This document shows, piece by piece, positions 17,099 to 25,142 of a stretch of DNA of 64,000 bases; within the stretch, counting starts at the first letter, position 1; the number at the start of each line of letters is the position of its first letter. The translations under genes and the position numbers were made by a program. The stretch spans positions 14,975 to 78,974 of the forward strand of contig JBDHVW010000032.1 in assembly GCA_039809865.1 (NCBI GenBank), written 5' to 3'. The notes beneath the pieces were generated by a model, which saw only the letters and a list, made by a program, of their open reading frames with translations, was not told the DNA's origin and did not search any database. Source of the stretch: QWHO01 sp039809865. GTDB lineage: Bacteria > Vulcanimicrobiota > Xenobia > Xenobiales > QWHO01.

Positions 17099-19303
17099 AT
17101 GCACGCTCCCGGGCCTCCAGCCGGCCTGGCCGGCCACCTGGGCGAGATGCGCCGCGACGTGCTCGGGCTGCTGCTGCGCTCGGCCCAGGAGTATGGCGAC
17201 GTGGTGCGGCTGTTGCTCGGCCCGTGGGAGTTCTACCTGGTCAACGACGCCACGCTGCTGCACCAGGTCTACCAGGACCACCACCCGCTCTACGACAAGA
17301 ACACGCGCACCGGGAGCCTGCTGCGTGGACTCACGGGCGACAGCGTGCTGACCCTGAGCGGCGAGCCCTGGCTGGCCCGCCGGCGCATGCTGGCGCCGTT
17401 CCTCTCCAAGAAGTCGGTGGCCGGGTACACCTCGATGATCCTCGAGCTCACAGACAGCTGGCTGGAAACGGTGCCTCCCGGCGCGACGGTGGACATGGCC
17501 TCGGAGATGACCCGGCTGACCTGCCGCGTCATCGCCCGGGCGCTGTTCTCGGCCGACCTGAAAGACCAGGCGGCTCGGGTCGAAAAGGCCATGCTCGACG
17601 CCCTGGACGTGGTCTACCAGCGCATCGAGCGCATCATCGACTTCAGCCTGGCCCGCCGCCAGCGCTTCAAAGCCTCGTTGGACGAGCTCGACGGCGTGGT
17701 CTACGGTCTCCTGGGCAAAAGGCGCCAGGGCTCCCCCCGGCTCGACCTGCTGCAGCGCTTGCTGGAAGCCGCCGACGAGGAGACCGGACTGCAGCTCGAC
17801 GACCGCGCCGTGCGCAACGAGGTGGTCACGATGCTGCTGGCGGGCCACGACACGACTGCCAACACGCTGGCGTTCGTGTGGCACCTGCTGGGCCAGCATC
17901 CGAAGGTCTACGAGCGGCTGCGGGAAGAGGTCCGCCTCGCTCCGATGTCCCCCTATCTCACCGCGGTGATCCACGAGACGCTGCGCCTCTATCCCCCCAT
18001 CTGGGCCGTGGAGCGCAATTGCCGCGAGGGCGACGAGCTGGGCGGCTACACCATTCCGCCCGGGGCCACGGTGGTGACCTGCCCCTATGTCACGCACCGC
18101 CGCCCCGACTACTGGCCGCAGCCCGAGCGTTTCGACCCGGAGCGTTTCATGGATGAGCACGAGCGCCCGCGCTATGCCTATTTTCCGTTCGGGGGCGGAC
18201 CGCGCCAGTGCGTGGGGCAGAACCTGGCGCTGCTGGAAACTCACCTGATCGTCTCCCGCGTCGTGCAGCAACGCCGCTTCGTGCCGATCGAGGGTCACCA
18301 TTTCGCCGTGCAGGCGGGCATCAGCCTGCGGCCGCTCGGGGGCCTGCCGATGCGCGTGCAGACCCCTTCCGAGCCCGTCGCCCCGGTGGTGGAGAAACCG
18401 CGGCCGCGCAAGCGCGAGTGGCTGTTCTGGAGTCGCGGCCTGAAGCACGATCTGGCTCGGGAGAGCCAGCGGATCCGCACCGAGCTCGGGCCCATCGAGT
18501 ATGTCCACGTGGGCGAGGGGCCGCCGTTGCTGGTGCTGCACGGAGCCCCCGGCGGCTACGACCAGGGACTGCTGGGGATGCGCCACCTGCTCGCGCACGG
18601 TGTTTCCCTGCTGTGCGTCTCGCGCCCCGGCTCCCTGCGCACGCCGCTGGAGCACCGCACGTTCGAGGCCCAGGCCGACCTCTGCCTGGCACTCGTCGCC
18701 AAACTCGGCCTGGAGCTGCAGGGCGTCATTGGCATCGGGGCCGGGGGTGCGGTGGCGCTGAGCCTGTGCCACCGCTCCCCGCAGAAGCGCTTGTTGCTGT
18801 ACCAGGCCATCACGCACGCCTACGAGCTGAGCGCGGCCAACCAGGCGCGCATCGCGCTGCTCTTCAACCAGCCCGGCACCTGGCTCACCAACTGGCTGGG
18901 CCCCGAACGCCTGGCGCGCCAGTTGATCGACGCCAAGGGCTTCCTCGACCCGCACCAGGCCCAGGCGTTGATGCGCCAGACCCTGGCTGACCCGGAGAAG
19001 CGCAACTTCCTGGAAGGGCTGCTCGAGGCCGTGGCGCCCGTGGAGCTGCGTCGTCCCGGGCTGGAGAACGATATGGAGCAGCTGCGAGCCTGGTCGGTTC
19101 CCCTGGCCGAGCTGCGATTGCCGGTGCTGGTGCAGCACGGCACGCACGATTCGGATGTCGCCTTCGAGCACGCCGAGCACGCCAGCAGGCTCATTCCCGG
19201 AGCGATCCTGTCGCGGGTCGAGGGCGGTACCCACATGCTCCAACTGGCGCCGCAGTGGGATGCGCTCGCGGCCGAGCAGGCGAACTTTGTAACCAAAACT
19301 TAA
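17099..19303 (+). CDS. Cytochrome P450 fused to a degenerate alpha/beta-hydrolase
   Basis: 734 residues from ATG at 17099, three bases after the previous stop. Residues 1-~415 are a complete P450: I-helix AGHDTT (248-253), ExxR as ETLR (293-296) and heme loop FGGGPRQCVG with Cys371. Residues ~465-734 are an alpha/beta-hydrolase: HGAPGGYD oxyanion strand, an acid at ~684 (HGTHDSD) and His712 (GGTHM). The nucleophile elbow reads GIGAGG (545-550), with Gly where Ser should be, so hydrolysis is unlikely and the domain may only bind substrate. No reductase domain, so it needs external ferredoxin or flavodoxin. No signal peptide. It lies 90 bp upstream of the graspetide precursor on the same strand. 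P450-hydrolase fusions are uncommon as far as I know. Confidence 0.93.
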   Translation: MHAPGPPAGLAGHLGEMRRDVLGLLLRSAQEYGDVVRLLLGPWEFYLVNDATLLHQVYQDHHPLYDKNTRTGSLLRGLTGDSVLTLSGEPWLARRRMLAPFLSKKSVAGYTSMILELTDSWLETVPPGATVDMASEMTRLTCRVIARALFSADLKDQAARVEKAMLDALDVVYQRIERIIDFSLARRQRFKASLDELDGVVYGLLGKRRQGSPRLDLLQRLLEAADEETGLQLDDRAVRNEVVTMLLAGHDTTANTLAFVWHLLGQHPKVYERLREEVRLAPMSPYLTAVIHETLRLYPPIWAVERNCREGDELGGYTIPPGATVVTCPYVTHRRPDYWPQPERFDPERFMDEHERPRYAYFPFGGGPRQCVGQNLALLETHLIVSRVVQQRRFVPIEGHHFAVQAGISLRPLGGLPMRVQTPSEPVAPVVEKPRPRKREWLFWSRGLKHDLARESQRIRTELGPIEYVHVGEGPPLLVLHGAPGGYDQGLLGMRHLLAHGVSLLCVSRPGSLRTPLEHRTFEAQADLCLALVAKLGLELQGVIGIGAGGAVALSLCHRSPQKRLLLYQAITHAYELSAANQARIALLFNQPGTWLTNWLGPERLARQLIDAKGFLDPHQAQALMRQTLADPEKRNFLEGLLEAVAPVELRRPGLENDMEQLRAWSVPLAELRLPVLVQHGTHDSDVAFEHAEHASRLIPGAILSRVEGGTHMLQLAPQWDALAAEQANFVTKT

Positions 19304-19393
19304 CAATTTCCGAGAGCTGCTAACCTGATTGTTACCGACTCCCGGCGGCTCAGCCGTGATACTGAGAGTAACCCCACGAGCGGAGGAACCAAC

Positions 19394-20125
19394 TTGGAGA
19401 TCCAGCGCGCCCTGAATGCCAATTTCGCCTATCCCGGAGCCTACGCCCCCGGCCTTTCCAACCCCGCGGCGGGCAACCCGACCGCAGCCGCATCGGCCCC
19501 CTGGCTGGCCCCCGAGATGAGCCTGGCGAACGACAATCTGCGCGCGTTCTGGTCCAACCTTGGGGGAGCCCAGCAAGACGAGCCGGTGCTGCCGTTCTTC
19601 GGGCGCTTCCTGGCCGACCATCAGAGCGGCCCGCAGGCTTCCACCCAGGCCCTGGGGGAAGGGGACAACGGTCCGGATGGATTCCCCACCTTCGGCCTGC
19701 CGCAACCGGGCCAGCCCAGCGCCATCACCCAGGCCGTGGGTGAGGGCGACGTGCCCCCCGGCGGTTTCGCTCCGCCCGTGGCGGGCTTCGACGACGCGCG
19801 TCCCCTACCGGCGATCACCCAGGCCATCGGCGAGGGCGACACCGCTCCGCGTCCGATCGTGGGTGGCAATACCGGCGACGCCAACGGCCGCGGCCGCACT
19901 CCCGCTTTCACCCAGGCCATCGGTGAGGGCGACGACACTCCCCGTCCGATCGTGGGTGGCAACACCGGCGATGCGGGAGCCCGGGGCAAGACGCCCGCGT
20001 TCACTCAGGCCATCGGTGAGGGCGACGACGCCCCGCGCCCGGTCGCGCTGGGCAATACCGGCAATGCGGGAGCCCGGGGCAAGACGCCCGCGTTCACCCA
20101 GGCCCTCGGCGAAGGCGACGCCTGA
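19394..20125 (+). CDS. Graspetide (omega-ester RiPP) precursor with six core repeats
   Basis: 243 residues from a TTG start at 19394, chosen because GGAGGA sits six bases upstream. The leader (1-~80) contains PFFGRFL at 67-73, nearly identical to the PFFARFL leader motif that microviridin ATP-grasp ligases bind. Six copies of T-Q-A-[ILV]-G-E-G-D follow, at 84-91, 112-119, 142-149, 173-180, 204-211 and 235-242, spaced 28, 30, 31, 31 and 31 residues. The last three units are nearly identical (PAFTQA, GGNTGDAGARG-type spacers), indicating recent tandem duplication. Each Thr could be esterified to the Glu (i+5) or Asp (i+7). No Lys or Ser lies in the core, so amide links are unlikely. Its stop overlaps the ligase start. 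Alternative: a repeat protein whose ligase neighbour is accidental, which the leader motif argues against. Confidence 0.85.
   Translation: MEIQRALNANFAYPGAYAPGLSNPAAGNPTAAASAPWLAPEMSLANDNLRAFWSNLGGAQQDEPVLPFFGRFLADHQSGPQASTQALGEGDNGPDGFPTFGLPQPGQPSAITQAVGEGDVPPGGFAPPVAGFDDARPLPAITQAIGEGDTAPRPIVGGNTGDANGRGRTPAFTQAIGEGDDTPRPIVGGNTGDAGARGKTPAFTQAIGEGDDAPRPVALGNTGNAGARGKTPAFTQALGEGDA
19643..20119 (+). repeat. Six TQAxGEGD core repeats of the precursor
   Basis: The coding repeats start at 19643, 19727, 19817, 19910, 20003 and 20096. The last four are exactly 93 bp apart and share long stretches of identical DNA, the mark of in-frame tandem duplication; the first two have diverged at both the core flank and spacer. 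Confidence 0.9.
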
Positions 20126-21072
20126 GCGTTCTCGTCGTCACGTTCTCGGGCGACAACGACGGCATCACGCTGGTCTCCCGCGAGCTCGAAAAGCTCGGCC
20201 ATGAGGTCATCCGGCTCGATACCGACGGCTATCCCCAGGAGCTCCAGCTCAGCACGCGTTATGGGGACCGACGGCGCATCCTGAAGCTGGACGGTCGTTC
20301 TCATGACCTGGCCGAGTGCAGCGCCGTGTGGTACCGCCGCTTCCGGGCGGGCGACCGGCTGCCGCCCAAATTGCTGGGCGACCATCTCGACAGCGCCTAC
20401 CGCGAGTCACGCCAGACGCTGTGGGGCAGCATCGCCGCTCTCCCCTGCCCCCAGGTCGACCGCCTCGCGGCGGTGCGTCAGGCCGATTTCAAGGAGCTGC
20501 AGACCGAATGGGCGCTGCAGGCCGGCCTGGACATGCCGCGCACGCTCTTCAGCAACGACCCGGCCGAGGTGAGCTCCTTCTACGCCGAGCTGGAGGGAAG
20601 GATGATCGCCAAGATGCAGACCACCGTGGCGATGGTGCGCGACGGCAAGCGCCAGGTGGTCTACACCAGCCCGGTCAAGGACCTGGCGGGGATCGAGGGA
20701 CTGAAGTATGGCCCCATGGTCTTCCAGGAGCTGATCGAGAAGCAGCTCGACGTGCGCGTGATCGTGGTGGGCGACGAGCTTTTCGGGGCCGCCGTCGACC
20801 CCGGCGGGGAGCTGGACTGGCGGAAGGAAGGCTCTGCCCTGCACGTGGCCTGGAAGCCGTGGGAGGTGCCGTCGTCGCTGGCCGGGCCGCTGCGGGCGCT
20901 GATGCGGCGGATGGAGTTGCAATACGGCGCGGTGGATTTCATGGTAGCCGGCGACCGCTGTCTGTTCCTGGAGGTGAATGCCGTGGGCGAGTGGCTCTGG
21001 CTCGAGCAGCAAGCCGGACTGCCCATCGCGGCGGCCCTGGCGCGCCTGCTGGGCGGGAGTTCGCGTGGCTAG
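20122..21072 (+). CDS. Graspetide ATP-grasp ligase (MvdC/MvdD-like)
   Basis: 316 residues. The first GTG in frame is at 20326, but the coding frame clearly continues upstream with LSVLVVTFSGDNDGIT...RLDTDGYP, the conserved N-terminus of microviridin-type ligases, back to a CTG at 20122 that overlaps the precursor stop (CTGA) and has GAAGG upstream; no ATG, GTG or TTG is available there. ATP-grasp features: MIAKMQTT (lysine for ATP), VFQELIEKQLDVRV, and LFLEVNAVGEWLWLE with the Mg-binding Glu-x-Asn. The ATP-grasp domain activates Glu/Asp side chains as acyl phosphates for attack by Thr, Ser or Lys. Only one ligase is present, so probably only ester rings of one kind form. Cytosolic. Confidence 0.9.
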   Translation: MSVLVVTFSGDNDGITLVSRELEKLGHEVIRLDTDGYPQELQLSTRYGDRRRILKLDGRSHDLAECSAVWYRRFRAGDRLPPKLLGDHLDSAYRESRQTLWGSIAALPCPQVDRLAAVRQADFKELQTEWALQAGLDMPRTLFSNDPAEVSSFYAELEGRMIAKMQTTVAMVRDGKRQVVYTSPVKDLAGIEGLKYGPMVFQELIEKQLDVRVIVVGDELFGAAVDPGGELDWRKEGSALHVAWKPWEVPSSLAGPLRALMRRMELQYGAVDFMVAGDRCLFLEVNAVGEWLWLEQQAGLPIAAALARLLGGSSRG

Positions 21073-21319
21073 CGGAGAAAATTTCCCCGTGCGTGGCGTG
21101 GATGTGGTGCTGACCTTGATGGCTGGCTTTCTCGCCGTGTTCGTGCTGGCCCCGGCCTTTTGCCGCGAATGGCAGGAGTTCAGCGTGGCCTGCGGCGCCG
21201 CTGCGTTGCTGTCGATGCTCGCGAGCCGTCCGCGTCGCCTGCGCGAGCCCAACGGAAAGCCCTGGAGCCTGGTCTCGCGCCGCCCGCAGAGCGAGAAGCC
21301 CTGGAAGCTGATCCGTTAG
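21065..21319 (+). CDS. Small membrane protein of the graspetide cassette
   Basis: 84 residues from GTG at 21065, overlapping the ligase stop (TAG at 21070-21072). One strong hydrophobic segment (VVLTLMAGFLAVFVLAPAF, ~residues 12-30) and a second weaker one (~38-52) are followed by a very basic tail (RPRRLREP...RRPQSEKPWKLIR). No transporter or protease motif. Its place as the third coupled gene suggests a role in export, immunity or anchoring of the peptide, but it could be incidental. Its TAG overlaps the stop of the convergent ThrE-type gene. Confidence 0.75.
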   Translation: MASGENFPVRGVDVVLTLMAGFLAVFVLAPAFCREWQEFSVACGAAALLSMLASRPRRLREPNGKPWSLVSRRPQSEKPWKLIR

Positions 21320-21732
21320 GCGGTCCTCGGTTTCAACCGCCACAACGTGCCCGCCAGCAAGAGACCGCAGGCGATCGCTCCCGCCGAGAACAGGGCCAGG
21401 CTCAGCAGCTCCGCGCTGGCCGTGTAGTCGCCCCGCACGTTGGCGGCCATCCCCCGGTAGGCCACCGAGCCGGGCACCAGCGGCAGGATGCCGTTGACAC
21501 TGAAGACCAGCGCCGGGACGTGGTTCCAGCGGGCCAGCACCTCGGCCACCATGGCCACCACGAAAGCCGCCACGAAGAGCACGCCGGGTCGCGAGAAGTG
21601 GCCGTCCAGGGCATGCATCGCGAGGTAGCCCATCAGGCCCGCCAGCGGCGTCAGCCACAGCACCCGGCGCGGCACGTTGAACAAGATGGCGGTGGCGAAC
21701 CCACCCGCCAGCGTTCCCAGGAGGATGCTCAT
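21316..21732 (-). CDS. ThrE-type exporter, small C-terminal half (ThrE_2/YjjB-like)
   Basis: 138 residues from ATG at 21732, overlapping the stop of the partner gene (ATGA). Four predicted membrane helices; NGILPLVPGSVAYRGM is the conserved loop of the ThrE_2 (DUF3815/YjjB) family. Together with the neighbouring DUF1212 protein it should form a two-component inner-membrane exporter of threonine/serine or, as in E. coli YjjPB, of succinate. Substrate unknown here. Confidence 0.88.
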   Translation of the reverse strand: MSILLGTLAGGFATAILFNVPRRVLWLTPLAGLMGYLAMHALDGHFSRPGVLFVAAFVVAMVAEVLARWNHVPALVFSVNGILPLVPGSVAYRGMAANVRGDYTASAELLSLALFSAGAIACGLLLAGTLWRLKPRTA

Positions 21733-22490
21733 AGTCCCCAGCTCCTCTGCAGGCTCAGGCCCAGCAAGACGCCCACGGCGATGGCGGTGGCCACCAGCAG
21801 GGCTTCAGCTCCGCGCGCCAGACCGGCCACCAGCTCGCCGGCCATCAGGTCGCGCACGCTGGACACCAGGGCCACGCCCGGCATCAGGGGGATGATCGCC
21901 CCCAGCACGATCTTCTGGCTGTCCAGGCCCACGTTGAGGGCCGCGAAGACCGTGGCCAGGAACGAGGCGAACGAGATGCTGACGAAGCCGGGGAAGAAGT
22001 TGGCGAGCCATTCGCTCAAGGACCGGGCCATCAGGCTCGCGACCGCGCCGGCGCACATCTCGGGCCAGGCTCCGCCCGACAGGGCCGTGTAGGCGAAGCC
22101 GCCCAGAGCCGCGGCCGCGTAGCGGGTTCGCTGCGAGAACGTCGGGGGTGCCTCGCGGATGTCCTCCACGCGCATGCGGGCGTGCTCGAGGTCGATGTTG
22201 TGAAGCACGAGCTCCCGGGAGAGCTCGTTGAGGGCGGTCACCTTGGCCAGGTTGATGCCGCGACGGTGGATGCGGGCGATGCGGGTCGTGGATTCTTCCC
22301 CCCCGACCGAGATCGCCAGCCCGGTCGGGGTGACGTGGCATTCCACCGGCACCCCGTAGGCGTGGGCCAGGTAGTGGATCGTCTCCTCCACCCGGCTCGT
22401 CTCGGCCCCGTTCTCCAACATGCCGATCCCTCCGTCCAGGCACAAACTGGCGACGTCGTTGCGCCGCCTGTGACTGATCGGACGTGACAT
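21729..22490 (-). CDS. ThrE-type exporter, large N-terminal half (DUF1212/YjjP-like)
   Basis: 253 residues. The cytosolic N-terminal domain contains GIGMLENGAETSRVEETIHYLA and a VTPTGLAISV strand, the signature of DUF1212 (ThrE/YjjP), and from ~residue 120 there are five membrane helices ending with IPLMPGVALVSSVRDLMAGE. Needs the following gene for transport. It starts 46 nt downstream of the PEP-synthase-like gene, so the three minus-strand genes are probably one operon. Export of an amino or dicarboxylic acid is the likely role. Confidence 0.88.
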   Translation of the reverse strand: MSRPISHRRRNDVASLCLDGGIGMLENGAETSRVEETIHYLAHAYGVPVECHVTPTGLAISVGGEESTTRIARIHRRGINLAKVTALNELSRELVLHNIDLEHARMRVEDIREAPPTFSQRTRYAAAALGGFAYTALSGGAWPEMCAGAVASLMARSLSEWLANFFPGFVSISFASFLATVFAALNVGLDSQKIVLGAIIPLMPGVALVSSVRDLMAGELVAGLARGAEALLVATAIAVGVLLGLSLQRSWGL

Positions 22491-22536
22491 GGTCCTAAGA
22501 AACGCCTGCGGGCTGAAAAGAGCCTGAAATTTGTGC

Positions 22537-24732
22537 TCAAAGAAGCTCGACGAAGCCGTTCGTGCCGTCCACCCGAATGCGCTGGCCGTCGCGGATGAGC
22601 CGGGTGGCGCGCTCGACGGCGACGACGGCGGGGAGGCCGTACTCGCGGGCGATGACCGAGCCGTGCGTCATCATGCCGCCGACCTCCGCGACGAGGCCGC
22701 TGAGGCCCAGAAAGAGGGGGGTCCAGCTGGGGTCGGTGAAGCGCGTCACCAGGATGTCGCCCGGCTCGAGATGCGCCTCGGCCATGGTCAGGATGACCCG
22801 GGCGCGGCCTTCGACCACGCCGGCCGAGACAGGCAGACCGGCCAGGGCGCCGGGGGGCAGGTCCTCCCGACGGTAGGCTCCCGAGATGCACTCCCCCTCG
22901 GAGGTCAGCATACGGGGAGGCGTGAGGGTCTGGTGCCAGCGATAGGCCTCTTTGCGTGCCTGGACGAGCTTTTCGTCGTAGTGACCGCTCTGCAATTCCT
23001 CGAACCGGAGGAAGTCGATGTCACCCTTCTCGCGCAGGGAAAGACGCTCGGCCTCCGCCAGCAGGGCCTGCTTGTAGATCCAGAAACGACTGATGATTCC
23101 GTACTTGGGAAACTCGCGGTAGCCCGCATACCGGCGGACACGGTCGATCCTGCGCTTGACCTCGTCGGCCTTCTGCTCCCCATCCGGCAGGGCGCGCAGA
23201 CGCTCGAGAATCTCTTGCTCTTTCTCCTGAGCCCGGCGAAGCCCGTCTGCAAAGCGGCGCTGCGCTTCTCCTGGCGCAAAGTCGCGGATGTGGGCCTGCA
23301 GCAAAGGGAGCAGCGGCGAGGGGTCCTCGCTCCAGCGCGGACGCGTGATATCGATCTCGGCGGCGCAGCGCATTCCATACTTCTCGAGAAAGGCGGCGGG
23401 AATGCCGGCCTCGGGATGCTCGCGCAGCGTGTCCGCGACATCCAACAGCGCCAGGCCCATCTCGGAGGTGACGTTGTTGGGCACCGAGAGCGTGAGCGTG
23501 TCGATGGCGTTCCTCTCGCCCAGCCAGGCCTCCAGGTTCTCGTTGAGCCAGAAGCTGGCCTCCATGAAGGCCATGAGCGCCTGGAAGCTCTCCGGATCGC
23601 TCATCAGCCGCTGCAGCTCCCGGATATCCTCGCGAATGAAGTCGAGCAGATCCGCTCCGCTCTTGCCGCGAATCGTCTCTTTCAGGGCGGCCAGCGACGT
23701 CTGCGTCCTCTCGATGAGAACGGCGACCTCGGGCAGCTCCTTCTCACCCCGGGCCGGAGGCGGTGGACCATCGGGCTCGGAGGGGATGAAGCCCCGCTCG
23801 ATGATGGTCTCGAGGGCGTCGCGGCTGAGCGGCTCGGAACGACCCAACGTGGCCAGCAGACTCGCCCGGCCCGAGGGTGTCGCGAGCCGCGCCGTGATGT
23901 CGATGAACAACCGGCCCCCGGCATCATGCATCGGAGCCAGGGCCATCATGCGCCAGAAGGAGATCCCCAGCGGCTTCATGGCATCGGTCATCATCTGCTG
24001 GTGGCCGACCGAGACCCAGACGTGCTTCCCCCCGTCGTTCTCGGGGATGGGGAACAGCGTGGTGATCGGGCGGCTCTGCACGAACCAGAATCCGTCCTCG
24101 GCCAGGCACCACTCGATGTCCTGGGGCGAACCGAAATGCGCCTGGATGCGGCGGCCCAGCCCCACTAGCTCCAGGACCTGCGCCTCGGTCAGGGGGCCGG
24201 AGCCGACGACGACCCCGTCCCGCACGCGGTAGGTATCCGGCGTGACCCGCCCGGACACGAGGTCGTCCGCCAGTCCCGGCACGGCTTCCACCACCGCGAC
24301 GTGGCGGTTGCCGCTGACCGGGTCGGCCGTGAACATTACTCCCGCCGCCCTGGCCGGGACCATCTCTTGCACGATCACGGCCATCTGCGCGCTCTCGATG
24401 CCCTGGCGCTCGCGATACGTAACCGCGCGCTCGGTGAAAAGCGAGGCTCGGCACAGCTCGATATGCTCCAGAATCGCGTGGGAGCCGACCACGTTCAGAT
24501 AGCTCTCGTGCTGACCCGCGAAGGAGGCCGTCGGGAGGTCCTCCGCTGTGGCGCTGGAGCGCACTGCGTAGCCCTTCCCCTCATCGATGCGGCCGGCTAT
24601 CTCCACCGGGCCGGGCGTCACGACGAAGCCAGCCGGCACGCGGACGACGCGCGTCAGCTCCCCCAGAGCCGCCGCTTTGCCGCCGACCAGCGCAATCTGT
24701 GTCCGGTCCAGGTCTGCCAGGTGAAGCACCAT
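22537..24732 (-). CDS. Rifampin-phosphotransferase / PEP-synthase-like enzyme, shortened
   Basis: 731 residues. The N-terminal ATP-grasp part has VGGKAAALGEL, AVRSSATAEDLPTASFAGQ and WCLAEDGFWFVQSRPI; the C-terminus has the swivelling phosphohistidine domain (GGMMTHGSVIAREYGLPAVV, His near 690). Between them is a ~370-residue helical middle domain with no PEP-binding barrel, the architecture of Rph, which transfers the beta-phosphate of ATP to rifampin. Rph is about 865 residues; here ~60-90 residues between GFVVT and AVRSS (the N-terminal cap) are missing, so activity on rifampin is uncertain. Start ATG at 24732 is preceded by AGGGGATCAGG. It diverges from the two-component operon and shares its regulatory region. 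Confidence 0.75.
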   Translation of the reverse strand: MVLHLADLDRTQIALVGGKAAALGELTRVVRVPAGFVVTPGPVEIAGRIDEGKGYAVRSSATAEDLPTASFAGQHESYLNVVGSHAILEHIELCRASLFTERAVTYRERQGIESAQMAVIVQEMVPARAAGVMFTADPVSGNRHVAVVEAVPGLADDLVSGRVTPDTYRVRDGVVVGSGPLTEAQVLELVGLGRRIQAHFGSPQDIEWCLAEDGFWFVQSRPITTLFPIPENDGGKHVWVSVGHQQMMTDAMKPLGISFWRMMALAPMHDAGGRLFIDITARLATPSGRASLLATLGRSEPLSRDALETIIERGFIPSEPDGPPPPARGEKELPEVAVLIERTQTSLAALKETIRGKSGADLLDFIREDIRELQRLMSDPESFQALMAFMEASFWLNENLEAWLGERNAIDTLTLSVPNNVTSEMGLALLDVADTLREHPEAGIPAAFLEKYGMRCAAEIDITRPRWSEDPSPLLPLLQAHIRDFAPGEAQRRFADGLRRAQEKEQEILERLRALPDGEQKADEVKRRIDRVRRYAGYREFPKYGIISRFWIYKQALLAEAERLSLREKGDIDFLRFEELQSGHYDEKLVQARKEAYRWHQTLTPPRMLTSEGECISGAYRREDLPPGALAGLPVSAGVVEGRARVILTMAEAHLEPGDILVTRFTDPSWTPLFLGLSGLVAEVGGMMTHGSVIAREYGLPAVVAVERATRLIRDGQRIRVDGTNGFVELL

Positions 24733-24764
24733 CCTGATCCCCTTCTCGCGGCGCTGCGCGAGGC

Positions 24765-24804
24765 CTCTAAGGATTCTCTAAGCTGTCTCTTAAGGTGCTC
24801 TAAG
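24765..24804 (+). promoter_or_regulatory. Four direct repeats CTCT(T)AAG at 11-bp spacing
   Basis: CTCTAAG at 24765, 24776 and 24798 and CTCTTAAG at 24787 are spaced exactly 11 bp apart, one helical turn. This is the classic layout of binding sites for OmpR/PhoB-family response regulators. It lies directly upstream of the PepSY-regulator-kinase operon, whose regulator is of that family, so autoregulation is likely (inference). No strong -10 box is seen just downstream. Confidence 0.7.
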
Positions 24805-24869
24805 CCGGGGGGTTTACCCTGGCTTCAGACGGGGGTCACCCCCACAGAAAATCCAGGAGGCAATCGAAC

Positions 24870-25133
24870 ATGCGTAAGTTGCTCGTCGCGGCCCTGATGG
24901 CCGGAACCCTTTTGAGCGCCCAGGCCGCTCCCCCCACTCCCAAGCAGACCCCGGCTCAGGCCCAGGCCGCCGCTCTCAAGAAGGAGTCCGGCACTGTTCA
25001 GGGCAAGCCCACTCTGATAAACAACAAAGGCACCTGGGAGTACGTCGTGATGGTGCAGACCAAGAGCGGCAAGAAGGAAGTGCACGTGGACGCCAATTCG
25101 GGCAAGATCAACTCGGACATGGCCGCGAAGTAA
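24870..25133 (+). CDS. Small exported PepSY-like protein
   Basis: 87 residues with a clear Sec signal peptide (MRKLLVAALMAGTLLSAQA) and a start preceded by AGGAGG. The mature part includes GTWEYVVMVQTKSGKKEVHV and DANSGKI, the beta-hairpin and DANTG-like turn of PepSY domains, which in other systems inhibit proteases or modulate sensor kinases. It is the first gene before a response regulator and sensor kinase, so it may be a periplasmic signal or inhibitor for the kinase, as such arrangements are common. Confidence 0.85.
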   Translation: MRKLLVAALMAGTLLSAQAAPPTPKQTPAQAQAAALKKESGTVQGKPTLINNKGTWEYVVMVQTKSGKKEVHVDANSGKINSDMAAK

Positions 25134-25142
25134 GCCGGCACG

